Assembly (NCBI GenBank): GCA_946534775.1
Contig: CAMNCZ010000082.1
Span: 1-5,947 of the forward strand
DNA length: 5,947 nucleotides
DNA from: an uncultured Eubacteriaceae bacterium
GTDB taxonomy: Bacteria; Bacillota; Clostridia; Lachnospirales; CAG-274
Reading direction: 5' to 3'
Position numbers and translations under genes: made by a program
Shown here: one piece after another, positions 1-5,869 of the stretch
How the letters are laid out: every line of letters starts with the position of its first letter
Position numbering within the stretch: position 1 is the first letter of the stretch
The notes under the pieces: model-generated
What the model saw: the letters and a program-made list of their open reading frames with translations, nothing else
Database searches by the model: none
Told to the model about the DNA's origin: nothing

Positions 1-51
1 CCCTCGCTAAAGGTTTTGGAGACCTCTGTCATACCATTTGACCACACCCCT
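1..51 (-). tRNA. tRNA-Trp (anticodon CCA), 3' part beyond the window
   Basis: Read on the minus strand from 51 down to 1, the sequence folds as a tRNA. The 5' acceptor strand AGGGGTG (51-45) is followed by TG at positions 8-9. The D arm is GTCA / TGAC (42-39 and 31-28) around a loop containing GG. The anticodon stem is GAGGT (26-22) pairing with ACCTT (14-10), with one G-T pair. The 7-nt loop CTCCAAA (21-15) puts T at position 33 and anticodon CCA at 19-17. A 5-nt variable region (9-5) and the first four bases of the T stem (AGGG, 4-1) follow. The T loop and the 3' acceptor strand lie outside the window, so acceptor pairing cannot be checked. The CCA anticodon reads UGG, hence tryptophan. It has its own promoter and is separated from the upstream gene by a terminator. 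Confidence 0.93.
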
Positions 52-68
52 ATATCAACAACTATTTT

Positions 69-97
69 AGTTTAACATACAAAGCCCGATTTGTCAA
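69..97 (-). promoter_or_regulatory. Sigma-A-type promoter of the tRNA-Trp gene
   Basis: On the minus strand a perfect -35 box TTGACA (97-92) is followed by a 17-bp spacer and the -10 box TAAACT (74-69), with an extended -10 TG one base upstream. The start point predicted from this spacing is near 62, about 11 nt before the mature tRNA 5' end at 51. A/T tracts at about 98-111 lie directly upstream of the -35 and resemble an UP element, as expected for a stable RNA promoter. This is a sequence-based prediction only. Confidence 0.82.
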
Positions 98-114
98 TAT
101 ATTTTTAAAACTTT

Positions 115-130
115 CTCAAAAATTTTTGAG
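115..130. repeat. 16-bp perfect palindrome between terminator and tRNA promoter
   Basis: CTCAAAAATTTTTGAG is identical to its reverse complement. It lies just upstream of the tRNA-Trp promoter. As RNA it could form only a weak 6-bp A/U-rich hairpin with no U-tract on the leftward strand, so it is a poor terminator. It could be a protein-binding site or an intrinsically curved A/T tract, or simply chance in AT-rich DNA. Confidence 0.35.
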
Positions 131-170
131 TTTTAGTTAATATTGCATTTCCGCCAAATAAACTCCGATC

Positions 171-205
171 AATATAAAAAGGGCAAGGTTTTCGCCCTGC
201 CCTTT
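171..205 (-). terminator. Rho-independent terminator of the c-di-GMP signalling gene
   Basis: In the leftward transcript an 11-bp stem is formed by 205-195 and 188-178, with one mismatch (198 opposite 186, A-C type on the plus strand), around a 6-nt loop (194-189). The GC core is GGGC/GCCC. Directly after the stem the minus strand reads TTTTTATAT (180 downward). It lies about 20 nt downstream of the stop codon at 226-228, so it ends that gene and insulates the tRNA-Trp gene. On the plus strand the hairpin is not followed by a T-run. Confidence 0.88.
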
Positions 206-225
206 AATAAGTTTTGCGGTTTTGT

Positions 226-3210
226 TTACATCCTTAATGCTACATTTGCATTGAACATATCATTCGGGTCGAATGATATGATCTCTTCTTTTATCTTTTC
301 GTCAAGTTCTTCAAGCACCTTTATATTGGGCTTTGCAAGATAAAAGCCCTGTAGCAGATCCACCTGAAGACTTAAAAGAATATTCATCTGTTCGCGCGAC
401 TCTATACCCTCTGCAAGCACCTTTATGCCGCGGTTATGTGCATAGCCGACAATGTTTTTGACAAGCGACTGTCTGTCCGCATCGGCATCGATATTTGCAA
501 CCAGGTCAAGGTCAAGTTTGATAAGGTCGGGCTTGATGGTAAGCAGCGAGTTTTCGTTTGCATAGCCGCTGCCGAAATCGTCAAGGGCAAGCAGGCATTT
601 CCACTTGTCTTTAAGCTTTCTTTTCTTTTCGACAAAATCGGCATCTGTCTGCTCGTTTTCAAGTATCTCAAGCACAACATTATCCAGATATCCTCTGTAT
701 TTTTTCTCTATAGCCTCTATATCCTCTTCCTTTAAAAGCTGATTGGGAATGGAGTTTATAAATATTCTTTTCGGGCTTAAACTGTCCACCTGCTCGGTAA
801 AGCCTTTAAGTGCGTTCATCCAGGTGATCCTTTCGACAGCGTAGAAAGAATCGTGACGTGATGCGTAATTCATTACATCACCGGGCGTAAGACCCGCCGC
901 CTGCGGCCTCATAAGTGCCTCATAGCCGTAAATATCGCCTGTCGAAGTATCGATGATAGGCTGATAAGCATAGTTTATATCGCCTTGTGCAAGCATCTTT
1001 GCGATAATATCCTGATTTTGATGCTTTTCCATATTCATCTTGTAAGCTTCGGGCGAGAACACCTGTACAAGGTTTCTGCCCGTGTAGCCGTTTTCGGTGT
1101 GTGCGGCAAATTCGGCAAAAGCGATAAGCTCTTCGGGATCGCTCGTGTTTGCGGGATACCACGCAACACCCGCAAAAATATTATGCGGCACGGTCAGATC
1201 GCCGTCCGTAAACTCCGTAGTGTTGAGTTTATCGAGAAGGGCATTGAATTTTTCCGTGATGTCGCCTGCCGTAAGACCCTCGATAACAAGCGTGAACTCG
1301 TCACCCATTGTTCTTGATATAATGGCCGCCTTTTCGTCAAGTGTCTTTAATACATCCGATATACTCTTTATGTACTTATCGCCCATTATAGAACCGTAAC
1401 GGGCATTAAGTGAGGAAAGATCGGGCATTTTGCACACCGCAAGCAGCGCAAGCCCATCACCCGTGCCAAGGCGTTCTTTAAGCCTGTCGATAAACGGCTG
1501 ACGGTCCATAAAGCCCGTAAGCTGATCGTGATTACGTTCAAAATCACGCTGTCTGTTAAGCAGCATTTCATCCGTTGCATCGCGGATGGTACCGAGTATT
1601 TTTTCGCCCTCAAGTACGGTCTTTATATGCAGCCATTTTGTTGAATTGCCCGCTTTTATGGGCGCTATCATATCAACATCGGGTCTGATGCCTTTTATAA
1701 GCGGCTGAATACGCGTTTCAAAGGCCGATTTGTCCATATAAAGCACATTGCCCTTTGGCTTGTACATACCAAACAGATCAAACATATCTTCCGTTACGAA
1801 AACATAGTTTGATGTCGGGTCATACTCAAACGCGGCAATTGAAATGCCCGTAAGCGAAATAATGGCAGATGTCTTTTTTGAGAAACTTGAAATTTCCTCT
1901 GTCAGATTCGCTATCGATTCGCCCAGTTCGTTTATCTCACGCACTTTTGTGGGGTCGGGGCGCGTAAGGTCGTCGGGGCGCATTTTCTTTATGATATTTA
2001 CGAACGAATTTATGGGCGATACCATAAAATCCGCAAAATTAAGCACAAATATAAGTGAAAGCACCATTACAATGGCAAAGCCCACTATAATATTCATCCT
2101 TAATCTGTTTACATAAGCAAGCAGATACTTGCCCTCTACTATACCCGAAAGCACAAGCGGTTCGTAATTGTACGCCGCATTTGTGTAAACATTAAGTACA
2201 TTTTTTGTTGCGTATACCTTTGACTTGGATTTTCCTTTTGCCTCAAACAGGTATATGCCGTTTGTTTTTGCTTTGTCCGAAAATACAACTTCGTCGCTGT
2301 ATTTATTAAGGTCGTTGAAAGTATTGCCCGATACAAGCAGGCGTTTGCCCTTTGCCGAATCCAAACTTTCAAGCCTGGTTATTATGTAGTTACCTTCGCC
2401 CTGAGAGTTCAGCTCGTAATAAGGCAAAAGCAGCTGAAGGAAGTTGAGATCCATCTCTATACCCATAACACCCACGACCGTATTGGTCGAATCCACAATA
2501 GGCAGGGTATAGGCTACCATACTGCGCTTTGCACCGTTTATGTCATAAGTATTTGACCAATAACCGAGTTTTTCGCCCGATATGGTTTTGTTTTCATTTG
2601 CTATCTGTATAGTTTTTGCATAAAAATCGTAGTCCTCGGGATAATCCATATTAAGGCACTGCGACCAGTATATGCTCTTATGCGTTACGCCGTCCTGCAC
2701 AAGATAATCGCCGCCGATAAGCAGTGTTGTGGGTGCGTTGACATTTTCCGTGCCCATATCCGTTTTTCTTAAAACAACGGCACTTACGGGGGTGTAATTG
2801 TCCATCCTTGTATCCATAATAAGGAATGCGCCCGAAATATTTTCCTTTGCGGTTATCGCGCGAAGAATGTCCATATTGTTTTTGTACATTTCCATCTTTG
2901 CGTTCTGGTTGTCCGAAAGTGCGGAAAGCGGCTGCCTGTACTTATTTGCAACATCCTGCAAATTATTCTTTATTGTGGGGCTGCTTTCTATCAGCACATC
3001 GGCCGCCTGCGTCAGCTGGGCTTCAAGGTCTGCCACACGCAGCTGAGTGGTCTCGGCAAACGGCTTGAAACTGTTTTCTTCCAGGTTTTTCAGTCCGCCG
3101 CCTATCGCCATAATAAACGCAAACAAAAGCGCCTGAAACGCAAGAATAAACACCATAAAATAAACTATAAATTGCTTTATAGTCCAATCCTTCTTCTTTT
3201 TCCTTTTCAT
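226..3210 (-). CDS. Membrane dCache-HAMP-PAS-GGDEF-EAL protein, probable c-di-GMP phosphodiesterase
   Basis: This 994-residue protein probably hydrolyses the second messenger c-di-GMP to pGpG at the inner face of the membrane in response to an external signal. Seen: a lysine-rich cytoplasmic N-terminus, TM1 (about 13-36), an extracytoplasmic dCache-like sensor (about 38-368, with the typical YWS...PIVD...VVGVMGIEMDL core at 217-255), TM2 (about 373-395), HAMP (about 396-446), a PAS-like domain (about 448-556), GGDEF (about 560-720) and EAL (about 740-962). The EAL catalytic set is complete: E764 in EALMR, N819, E848, E851, D877-D878 in DDFGSG, K898, E934 and Q954. The GGDEF signature is MGDEF (635-639). 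The metal-binding Asp position is K594, the phosphate-contacting Lys position is S599, and the RxxD I-site is absent, although guanine-contacting N602 and D611 remain. Cyclase activity is therefore unlikely, and the domain may be a GTP-binding regulator. The start is supported by AGGGAG 7 nt upstream. The signal sensed is unknown. Confidence 0.93.
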   Translation of the reverse strand: MKRKKKKDWTIKQFIVYFMVFILAFQALLFAFIMAIGGGLKNLEENSFKPFAETTQLRVADLEAQLTQAADVLIESSPTIKNNLQDVANKYRQPLSALSDNQNAKMEMYKNNMDILRAITAKENISGAFLIMDTRMDNYTPVSAVVLRKTDMGTENVNAPTTLLIGGDYLVQDGVTHKSIYWSQCLNMDYPEDYDFYAKTIQIANENKTISGEKLGYWSNTYDINGAKRSMVAYTLPIVDSTNTVVGVMGIEMDLNFLQLLLPYYELNSQGEGNYIITRLESLDSAKGKRLLVSGNTFNDLNKYSDEVVFSDKAKTNGIYLFEAKGKSKSKVYATKNVLNVYTNAAYNYEPLVLSGIVEGKYLLAYVNRLRMNIIVGFAIVMVLSLIFVLNFADFMVSPINSFVNIIKKMRPDDLTRPDPTKVREINELGESIANLTEEISSFSKKTSAIISLTGISIAAFEYDPTSNYVFVTEDMFDLFGMYKPKGNVLYMDKSAFETRIQPLIKGIRPDVDMIAPIKAGNSTKWLHIKTVLEGEKILGTIRDATDEMLLNRQRDFERNHDQLTGFMDRQPFIDRLKERLGTGDGLALLAVCKMPDLSSLNARYGSIMGDKYIKSISDVLKTLDEKAAIISRTMGDEFTLVIEGLTAGDITEKFNALLDKLNTTEFTDGDLTVPHNIFAGVAWYPANTSDPEELIAFAEFAAHTENGYTGRNLVQVFSPEAYKMNMEKHQNQDIIAKMLAQGDINYAYQPIIDTSTGDIYGYEALMRPQAAGLTPGDVMNYASRHDSFYAVERITWMNALKGFTEQVDSLSPKRIFINSIPNQLLKEEDIEAIEKKYRGYLDNVVLEILENEQTDADFVEKKRKLKDKWKCLLALDDFGSGYANENSLLTIKPDLIKLDLDLVANIDADADRQSLVKNIVGYAHNRGIKVLAEGIESREQMNILLSLQVDLLQGFYLAKPNIKVLEELDEKIKEEIISFDPNDMFNANVALRM

Positions 3211-3217
3211 AAAAAAA

Positions 3218-3223
3218 CTCCCT
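3218..3223 (-). promoter_or_regulatory. Ribosome binding site of the GGDEF-EAL gene
   Basis: AGGGAG on the minus strand lies 7 nt (an all-T spacer) upstream of the ATG at 3210-3208. This is a well-placed Shine-Dalgarno sequence and fixes the start of the gene. No alternative start with a comparable site was seen. Confidence 0.8.
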
Positions 3224-3251
3224 AATTAAGAAACATTATACATCAATATAG

Positions 3252-3280
3252 ATTATATCATAGCTTAAAGCGGGTTGCAA
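3252..3280 (-). promoter_or_regulatory. Extended -10 promoter of the GGDEF-EAL gene
   Basis: On the minus strand a -35-like TTGCAA (3280-3275) is separated by 17 bp from a perfect -10 TATAAT (3257-3252), with TG one base upstream of the -10. The predicted start is near 3245, giving a leader of about 35 nt, too short for a c-di-GMP riboswitch. It lies in the 140-bp gap after aroQ, so the gene can be transcribed independently of the aro operon. Confidence 0.8.
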
Positions 3281-3283
3281 CAA

Positions 3284-3302
3284 AAAATGTTCACAAAATG
3301 TT
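3284..3302. repeat. 8-bp direct repeat, 11-bp period, upstream of the GGDEF-EAL promoter
   Basis: AAAATGTT occurs at 3284-3291 and again at 3295-3302, one helical turn apart, immediately upstream of the -35 box at 3275-3280. A second small repeat, CAACAAAAA, occurs at 3278-3286 and 3312-3320. This placement would suit an activator site or an UP-like element, but the DNA is AT-rich and chance repeats are expected. Confidence 0.35.
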
Positions 3303-3350
3303 TAAAATTTTCAACAAAAATTCACACCTAAAACCTACATTTTATTGCTT

Positions 3351-3806
3351 TCAATTCGTTTTTTGATTGTTTTTTTGAAGGTAATTTTTAAGTGCCATAA
3401 TGCCAAGACAGTAGCCAAATGTGCCCATACCGCATATCTGGCCCACGCAAACGGGCACCGTAACGCTGGTATGGCGAAACTCCTCGCGCTTATGTATGTT
3501 TGAGATATGCACCTCTACCGTCGGTATGCTTACCGAAGCGATAGCATCGCGCAGCGCATAGCTGTAGTGCGTAAAAGCGCCCGGATTTATAACGATGCCG
3601 TCAATGCCGTCATAATAGCATTTTTGCATAAAGTCCACTATTTCTCCCTCGTGATTGGACTGAAAAAATACGGTCTCCACATCAATATTTTTTGCAAAAG
3701 CCTCCGTCTCCGCATTGATATCGTCAAGGCTTTTGCTGCCGTATACTCCTTTTTCCCTTATGCCCGTAAAATTCAAATTTACACCGTTGATAACCGCTAT
3801 TTTCAT
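3351..3806 (-). CDS. aroQ: Type II 3-dehydroquinate dehydratase
   Basis: This 151-residue cytoplasmic enzyme converts 3-dehydroquinate to 3-dehydroshikimate, the third step of the shikimate pathway. Its length is typical for the dodecameric type II family. Seen: N10 in the NGVN segment, R17 and catalytic Y22 in the lid loop region (GIREKGVYG), QSNHEG (50-55), NPGAFTH with N75 and H81, ALRD (85-88), EVHISN with catalytic H101 and S103, and REEFRH with R112. These match the known catalytic and substrate-binding positions. Two family-consensus positions differ: NGPN is NGVN (V9) and NPGAY is NPGAF (F79). Neither removes a catalytic residue. It is the last gene of the yqeG-aroE-aroK-aroQ operon, starting 6 nt after the aroK stop. 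Its Shine-Dalgarno GGAG (3822-3819) lies within the end of aroK, 12 nt from the ATG. This is longer than usual, and translation may be helped by coupling to aroK. No intrinsic terminator follows. Confidence 0.97.
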   Translation of the reverse strand: MKIAVINGVNLNFTGIREKGVYGSKSLDDINAETEAFAKNIDVETVFFQSNHEGEIVDFMQKCYYDGIDGIVINPGAFTHYSYALRDAIASVSIPTVEVHISNIHKREEFRHTSVTVPVCVGQICGMGTFGYCLGIMALKNYLQKNNQKTN

Positions 3807-3812
3807 AATTAA

Positions 3813-4340
3813 TTATATCTCCGTTTCCTTTTTATTGTTTATTAACTCAAGTACAAGCTGTACGCTTTCCGTAACGGTTTTGTCGGAAACATCTATTTCA
3901 ATGTCTTTCGCGGCATTGTAAAACGGTTCCCTTTGTGCCATAAGTTCGGCTATTTTAGCCGCCTTGTCCTCCGTTTTCAAAAGCGGTCTTGTATTGTCGT
4001 ATTTCAGATTTTCCGCTATTTTTTCGGGCGTACTTTTCAAATAAAAGATAACGCCGCCTTTTTTCAGGTTTTCGACATTTTCCTTATCCTTTATAACGCC
4101 GCCGCCCGTGGCGATGACCCTGCCGCCTTCTTTGGCAAATCTTTTGCACAGTTCCTTTTCAAGGCCTCTGAAATAAGATTCGCCTTTCTGCGCAAAAATT
4201 TCGTTTATCGTTATGCCCTCACGCTTTTCTATAAAATCGTCCATATCGATAAACTCACGTTTAAGCGCTACGGAAAGCCTTTTGCCTACACTTGTTTTGC
4301 CGCTGCCCATAAAGCCGACAAGCACAATATTTTTTTCCAT
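3813..4340 (-). CDS. aroK: Shikimate kinase
   Basis: This 175-residue cytoplasmic P-loop kinase phosphorylates shikimate with ATP to give shikimate 3-phosphate, the fifth step of the pathway. Seen: Walker A GFMGSGKT (9-16), the shikimate/Mg-binding DMD (D32, D34), FRGLE with R58 and E61, the GGG loop (79-81, in ATGGG), lid arginine R118 in NTRPLL, and R137 in the conserved REPFY segment. Length and motif order are standard, and nothing is missing. The start codon lies 4 nt after the aroE stop. Its Shine-Dalgarno GGAG (4352-4349), 8 nt from the ATG, overlaps the last codons of aroE, which indicates translational coupling. It acts directly after AroE, its upstream neighbour. Confidence 0.97.
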   Translation of the reverse strand: MEKNIVLVGFMGSGKTSVGKRLSVALKREFIDMDDFIEKREGITINEIFAQKGESYFRGLEKELCKRFAKEGGRVIATGGGVIKDKENVENLKKGGVIFYLKSTPEKIAENLKYDNTRPLLKTEDKAAKIAELMAQREPFYNAAKDIEIDVSDKTVTESVQLVLELINNKKETEI

Positions 4341-4344
4341 ATAT

Positions 4345-5247
4345 TTATCTCCGTTTTGTTTTCAAAAGATATTCTTCGGTCAATTCGTTGCAGACCCGTT
4401 GTTTAAAGTCCTCCGAAAATTCCGTATCAAACCATATTTCCTGAGCCGCAAGCGCCTGATAGACAAGCATCGGAAAACCGTTTATCGTCTTTATGCCCAC
4501 CGCTTTTGCCTCTTTTAAAAGCCTTGTTTCCCAAGGCGAATAAACCGCATCAAAAACCGCCGAAACGCCTGTTTTTTTATACCAAGCCACGTCCGAAACG
4601 GGTGTTTTATCGGCCTTATCGCCAAAGCCCAGGGTCGTGCAGTTTATAACTATATCGGCCTCTTCGATATCATTTATATCATCGATATCCCCCGCGCAGA
4701 TAATATATCCGTCAAAACTTTCGACAATGCCAAAGCTTTCACGCAGGTCAGCCGCCAATTTTGCAGCCGTTTCGTAGGTGCGGTTAAGTATCCACACACG
4801 TTTTGCACCGCGCGACACCGCCATTGCCGCGCAGGCATTTCCCGCGCCGCCCGCACCAAACACAACGACCGTTTTGTCCTTTACTTCAACACCGTTTGTT
4901 TTAAGGGCATAGTAAGCACCTATTATATCCGTATTATAGCCTATATAGCCGTTTTCGGTAAGTTTCAGCGTATTGACGGCACCTATTGCCTGCGCCGTTT
5001 CATCAAGCCCGCAAAGATACCGTATCACATTTTTTTTGTGCGGCACGGTAATATTAAAACCGCTTATACCCAGCGCAATGCCGCCTTTCACAGCCGATTC
5101 AAGGTTTTCGGGCAAAACGTGAAATGCGTGATACGACATATCACAGCCGCGCAGTTTTGCCGCGTGATTTTGTATCATCGGGCTGAGAGTGTGGCCTATC
5201 GGGTCGCCAAGCACCGCAAATACCTTTGTTTTAGCCGATATCTCCAT
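4345..5247 (-). CDS. aroE: Shikimate dehydrogenase (NADP-type)
   Basis: This 300-residue cytoplasmic enzyme reduces 3-dehydroshikimate to shikimate with NADPH, the fourth pathway step. The N-terminal substrate domain shows GDPIGHTLSP (14-23, with T20 and S22 at the usual SxS shikimate-binding positions), NITVPHKK with catalytic K71, AVNT with N92 and NTD with catalytic D107. The C-terminal Rossmann domain shows GAGGAG (131-136) and NRT (155-157), the pattern associated with NADP(H) preference. These are followed by DAVYSPWETRLL (233-244) and NGFPMLVYQ (256-264). Conservative departures from consensus are T20 for Ser, Q26 for the His of HN, and NCTTLGF (202-208) where NATPLGM is typical. Length is slightly above the family norm, consistent with a loop around 173-196. 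The start is backed by GAGAGGG (5260-5254), 6 nt upstream. It begins 14 nt after yqeG ends. Quinate dehydrogenase is less likely given the aro context. Confidence 0.96.
   Translation of the reverse strand: MEISAKTKVFAVLGDPIGHTLSPMIQNHAAKLRGCDMSYHAFHVLPENLESAVKGGIALGISGFNITVPHKKNVIRYLCGLDETAQAIGAVNTLKLTENGYIGYNTDIIGAYYALKTNGVEVKDKTVVVFGAGGAGNACAAMAVSRGAKRVWILNRTYETAAKLAADLRESFGIVESFDGYIICAGDIDDINDIEEADIVINCTTLGFGDKADKTPVSDVAWYKKTGVSAVFDAVYSPWETRLLKEAKAVGIKTINGFPMLVYQALAAQEIWFDTEFSEDFKQRVCNELTEEYLLKTKRR
4349..4352 (-). promoter_or_regulatory. aroK ribosome binding site inside the aroE 3' end
   Basis: GGAG on the minus strand overlaps the last codons of aroE (…CGG AGA TAA) and lies 8 nt upstream of the aroK ATG (4340-4338). 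The same GGAGATA core recurs before aroQ at 3822-3816. The overlap supports a single polycistronic mRNA. Confidence 0.75.
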
Positions 5248-5261
5248 AAGTTTCCCTCTCT

Positions 5262-5774
5262 TTATAAATATTTTTTATTGTATTTTTTACAGTAATGTCT
5301 GACGATAAGGCGCTCCAGCGGGCGTTTTGGTGCTGTTATAAGCTCGTCTTTGGGATCGACCTGTTTTATCAGAAACGAGTATACACCGCTTCGGTTCCCG
5401 ACCCAGACATCGGTAAATATCTGATCTCCCGCTATTGCACATTCTTCGGGCTTTCTTCCCAGTTTTTCAAGCAGCCTGTCCATACCTCCCACACCCGGTT
5501 TTCCCGCGCGGTAAACATAAGGTATCTCAAGCCCCGCGCAAAACACCTTGCTGCGTTCTTCACGGCTGTTTGACAGCACCGCAGGCGTTATGCCGCTTTC
5601 CCTCAGCGTAATAAAATATTTTTCAAGCTCGGGTGTCGGCACCTTTATCCAATAAGGCACAAGCGTATTGTCTATATCGAAAATTATCGTGTTTATGCCA
5701 AGTTTCTTCAACTTTTCGGGTGTTATTTCCAGCACCGAGGAAAGATATTCCTTTGGATAAAGAAATTCAAGCAT
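5262..5774 (-). CDS. yqeG: YqeG-family HAD (subfamily IIIA) phosphatase
   Basis: This 170-residue cytoplasmic protein belongs to the haloacid dehalogenase superfamily. HAD motif I is DIDNTL (D33 nucleophile, D35), motif II is LSNS (S68), motif III is AGKPG (K92) and motif IV is GDQIFTD (D117, D122). The DIDNTL and GDQIFTDVWVGNR signatures identify the YqeG family, which is related to phosphatidylglycerophosphate phosphatases such as yeast Gep4. The true substrate here is not shown by the sequence. The start is placed at 5774 (MLEFLYPKEY), because GGAGG precedes it, YqeG proteins begin in this way, and the ATG at 5807 lies upstream of the predicted transcription start. It is the first gene of the aro operon. 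In Bacillus yqeG also lies close to the shikimate dehydrogenase gene, but with yqeH between them, and yqeH is absent here. Confidence 0.93.
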   Translation of the reverse strand: MLEFLYPKEYLSSVLEITPEKLKKLGINTIIFDIDNTLVPYWIKVPTPELEKYFITLRESGITPAVLSNSREERSKVFCAGLEIPYVYRAGKPGVGGMDRLLEKLGRKPEECAIAGDQIFTDVWVGNRSGVYSFLIKQVDPKDELITAPKRPLERLIVRHYCKKYNKKYL

Positions 5775-5784
5775 AGCCCGCAGA

Positions 5785-5789
5785 CCTCC
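5785..5789 (-). promoter_or_regulatory. Ribosome binding site fixing the yqeG start
   Basis: GGAGG on the minus strand lies 10 nt upstream of the ATG at 5774-5772, at the long end of the usual spacing. It is the only strong Shine-Dalgarno sequence near the 5' end of the gene. It lies downstream of the alternative ATG at 5807 and so supports the shorter protein. Confidence 0.78.
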
Positions 5790-5807
5790 ATTATCATTAT
5801 ATAACAT

Positions 5808-5836
5808 ATTTTAACATATTTACAGTCTGTAATCAA
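5808..5836 (-). promoter_or_regulatory. Promoter of the yqeG-aroE-aroK-aroQ operon
   Basis: On the minus strand TTGATT (5836-5831) is followed by a 17-bp spacer and TAAAAT (5813-5808), with an extended -10 TG one base upstream. The predicted start is near 5801, giving a leader of about 27 nt to the yqeG ATG at 5774. Such a short leader leaves no room for a T-box or attenuator. A TATAAT at 5801-5796 is a possible alternative -10 but has no matching -35. Confidence 0.7.
5820..5832. repeat. 13-bp palindrome in the aro operon promoter, candidate operator
   Basis: TTACAGTCTGTAA has two perfect 6-bp arms around one central base. It lies between the -35 and -10 of the leftward operon promoter, overlapping the last bases of the -35. 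The left half, within ATTTACAGT (5818-5826), recurs exactly at 5869-5877 over the -35 of the rightward promoter. A repressor bound here could control the operon. No specific regulator can be named. Confidence 0.45.
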
Positions 5837-5869
5837 TTACGAAAATATTAAATTTTTTGAAATTTGCAA

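Noticed and set aside
436..1399. Overlapping open frames on the plus strand inside the GGDEF-EAL gene (436-735, 985-1317, 1097-1399)
   Set aside because: They are antisense to a clear 994-codon gene with complete domain motifs. Their translations show no recognisable domains and they lack credible ribosome binding sites, so they are shadows.
3235..3240. Second TATAAT (minus strand) as an additional promoter for the GGDEF-EAL gene
   Set aside because: There is no -35-like element at 16-18 bp and no extended -10, unlike the TATAAT at 3257-3252.
3211..3350. A c-di-GMP (GEMM) riboswitch upstream of the GGDEF-EAL gene
   Set aside because: The predicted leader is only about 35 nt and none of the conserved riboswitch core or its helices is present.
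3805..3816. 12-bp palindrome ATAATTAATTAT at the aroK stop / aroQ start
   Set aside because: It is a pure A/T sequence made by the stop codon, the short gap and the start codon. It has no GC and no extended arms, so chance is the simplest explanation.
3507..4518. Plus-strand open frames opposite aroQ, aroK and aroE (3507-3812, 3933-4406, 4213-4518)
   Set aside because: They are antisense to genes with intact catalytic motifs, and their low-complexity hydrophobic or aromatic composition is typical of reverse-frame translation.
5775..5807. Upstream ATG at 5807 as the yqeG start, adding 11 residues (MLYNDNGGLRA)
   Set aside because: It lies directly beside the -10 box (5808-5813) and upstream of the predicted transcription start near 5801. 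It has no ribosome binding site, whereas GGAGG precedes the ATG at 5774 and family members begin with the MLEFLYP-like segment.
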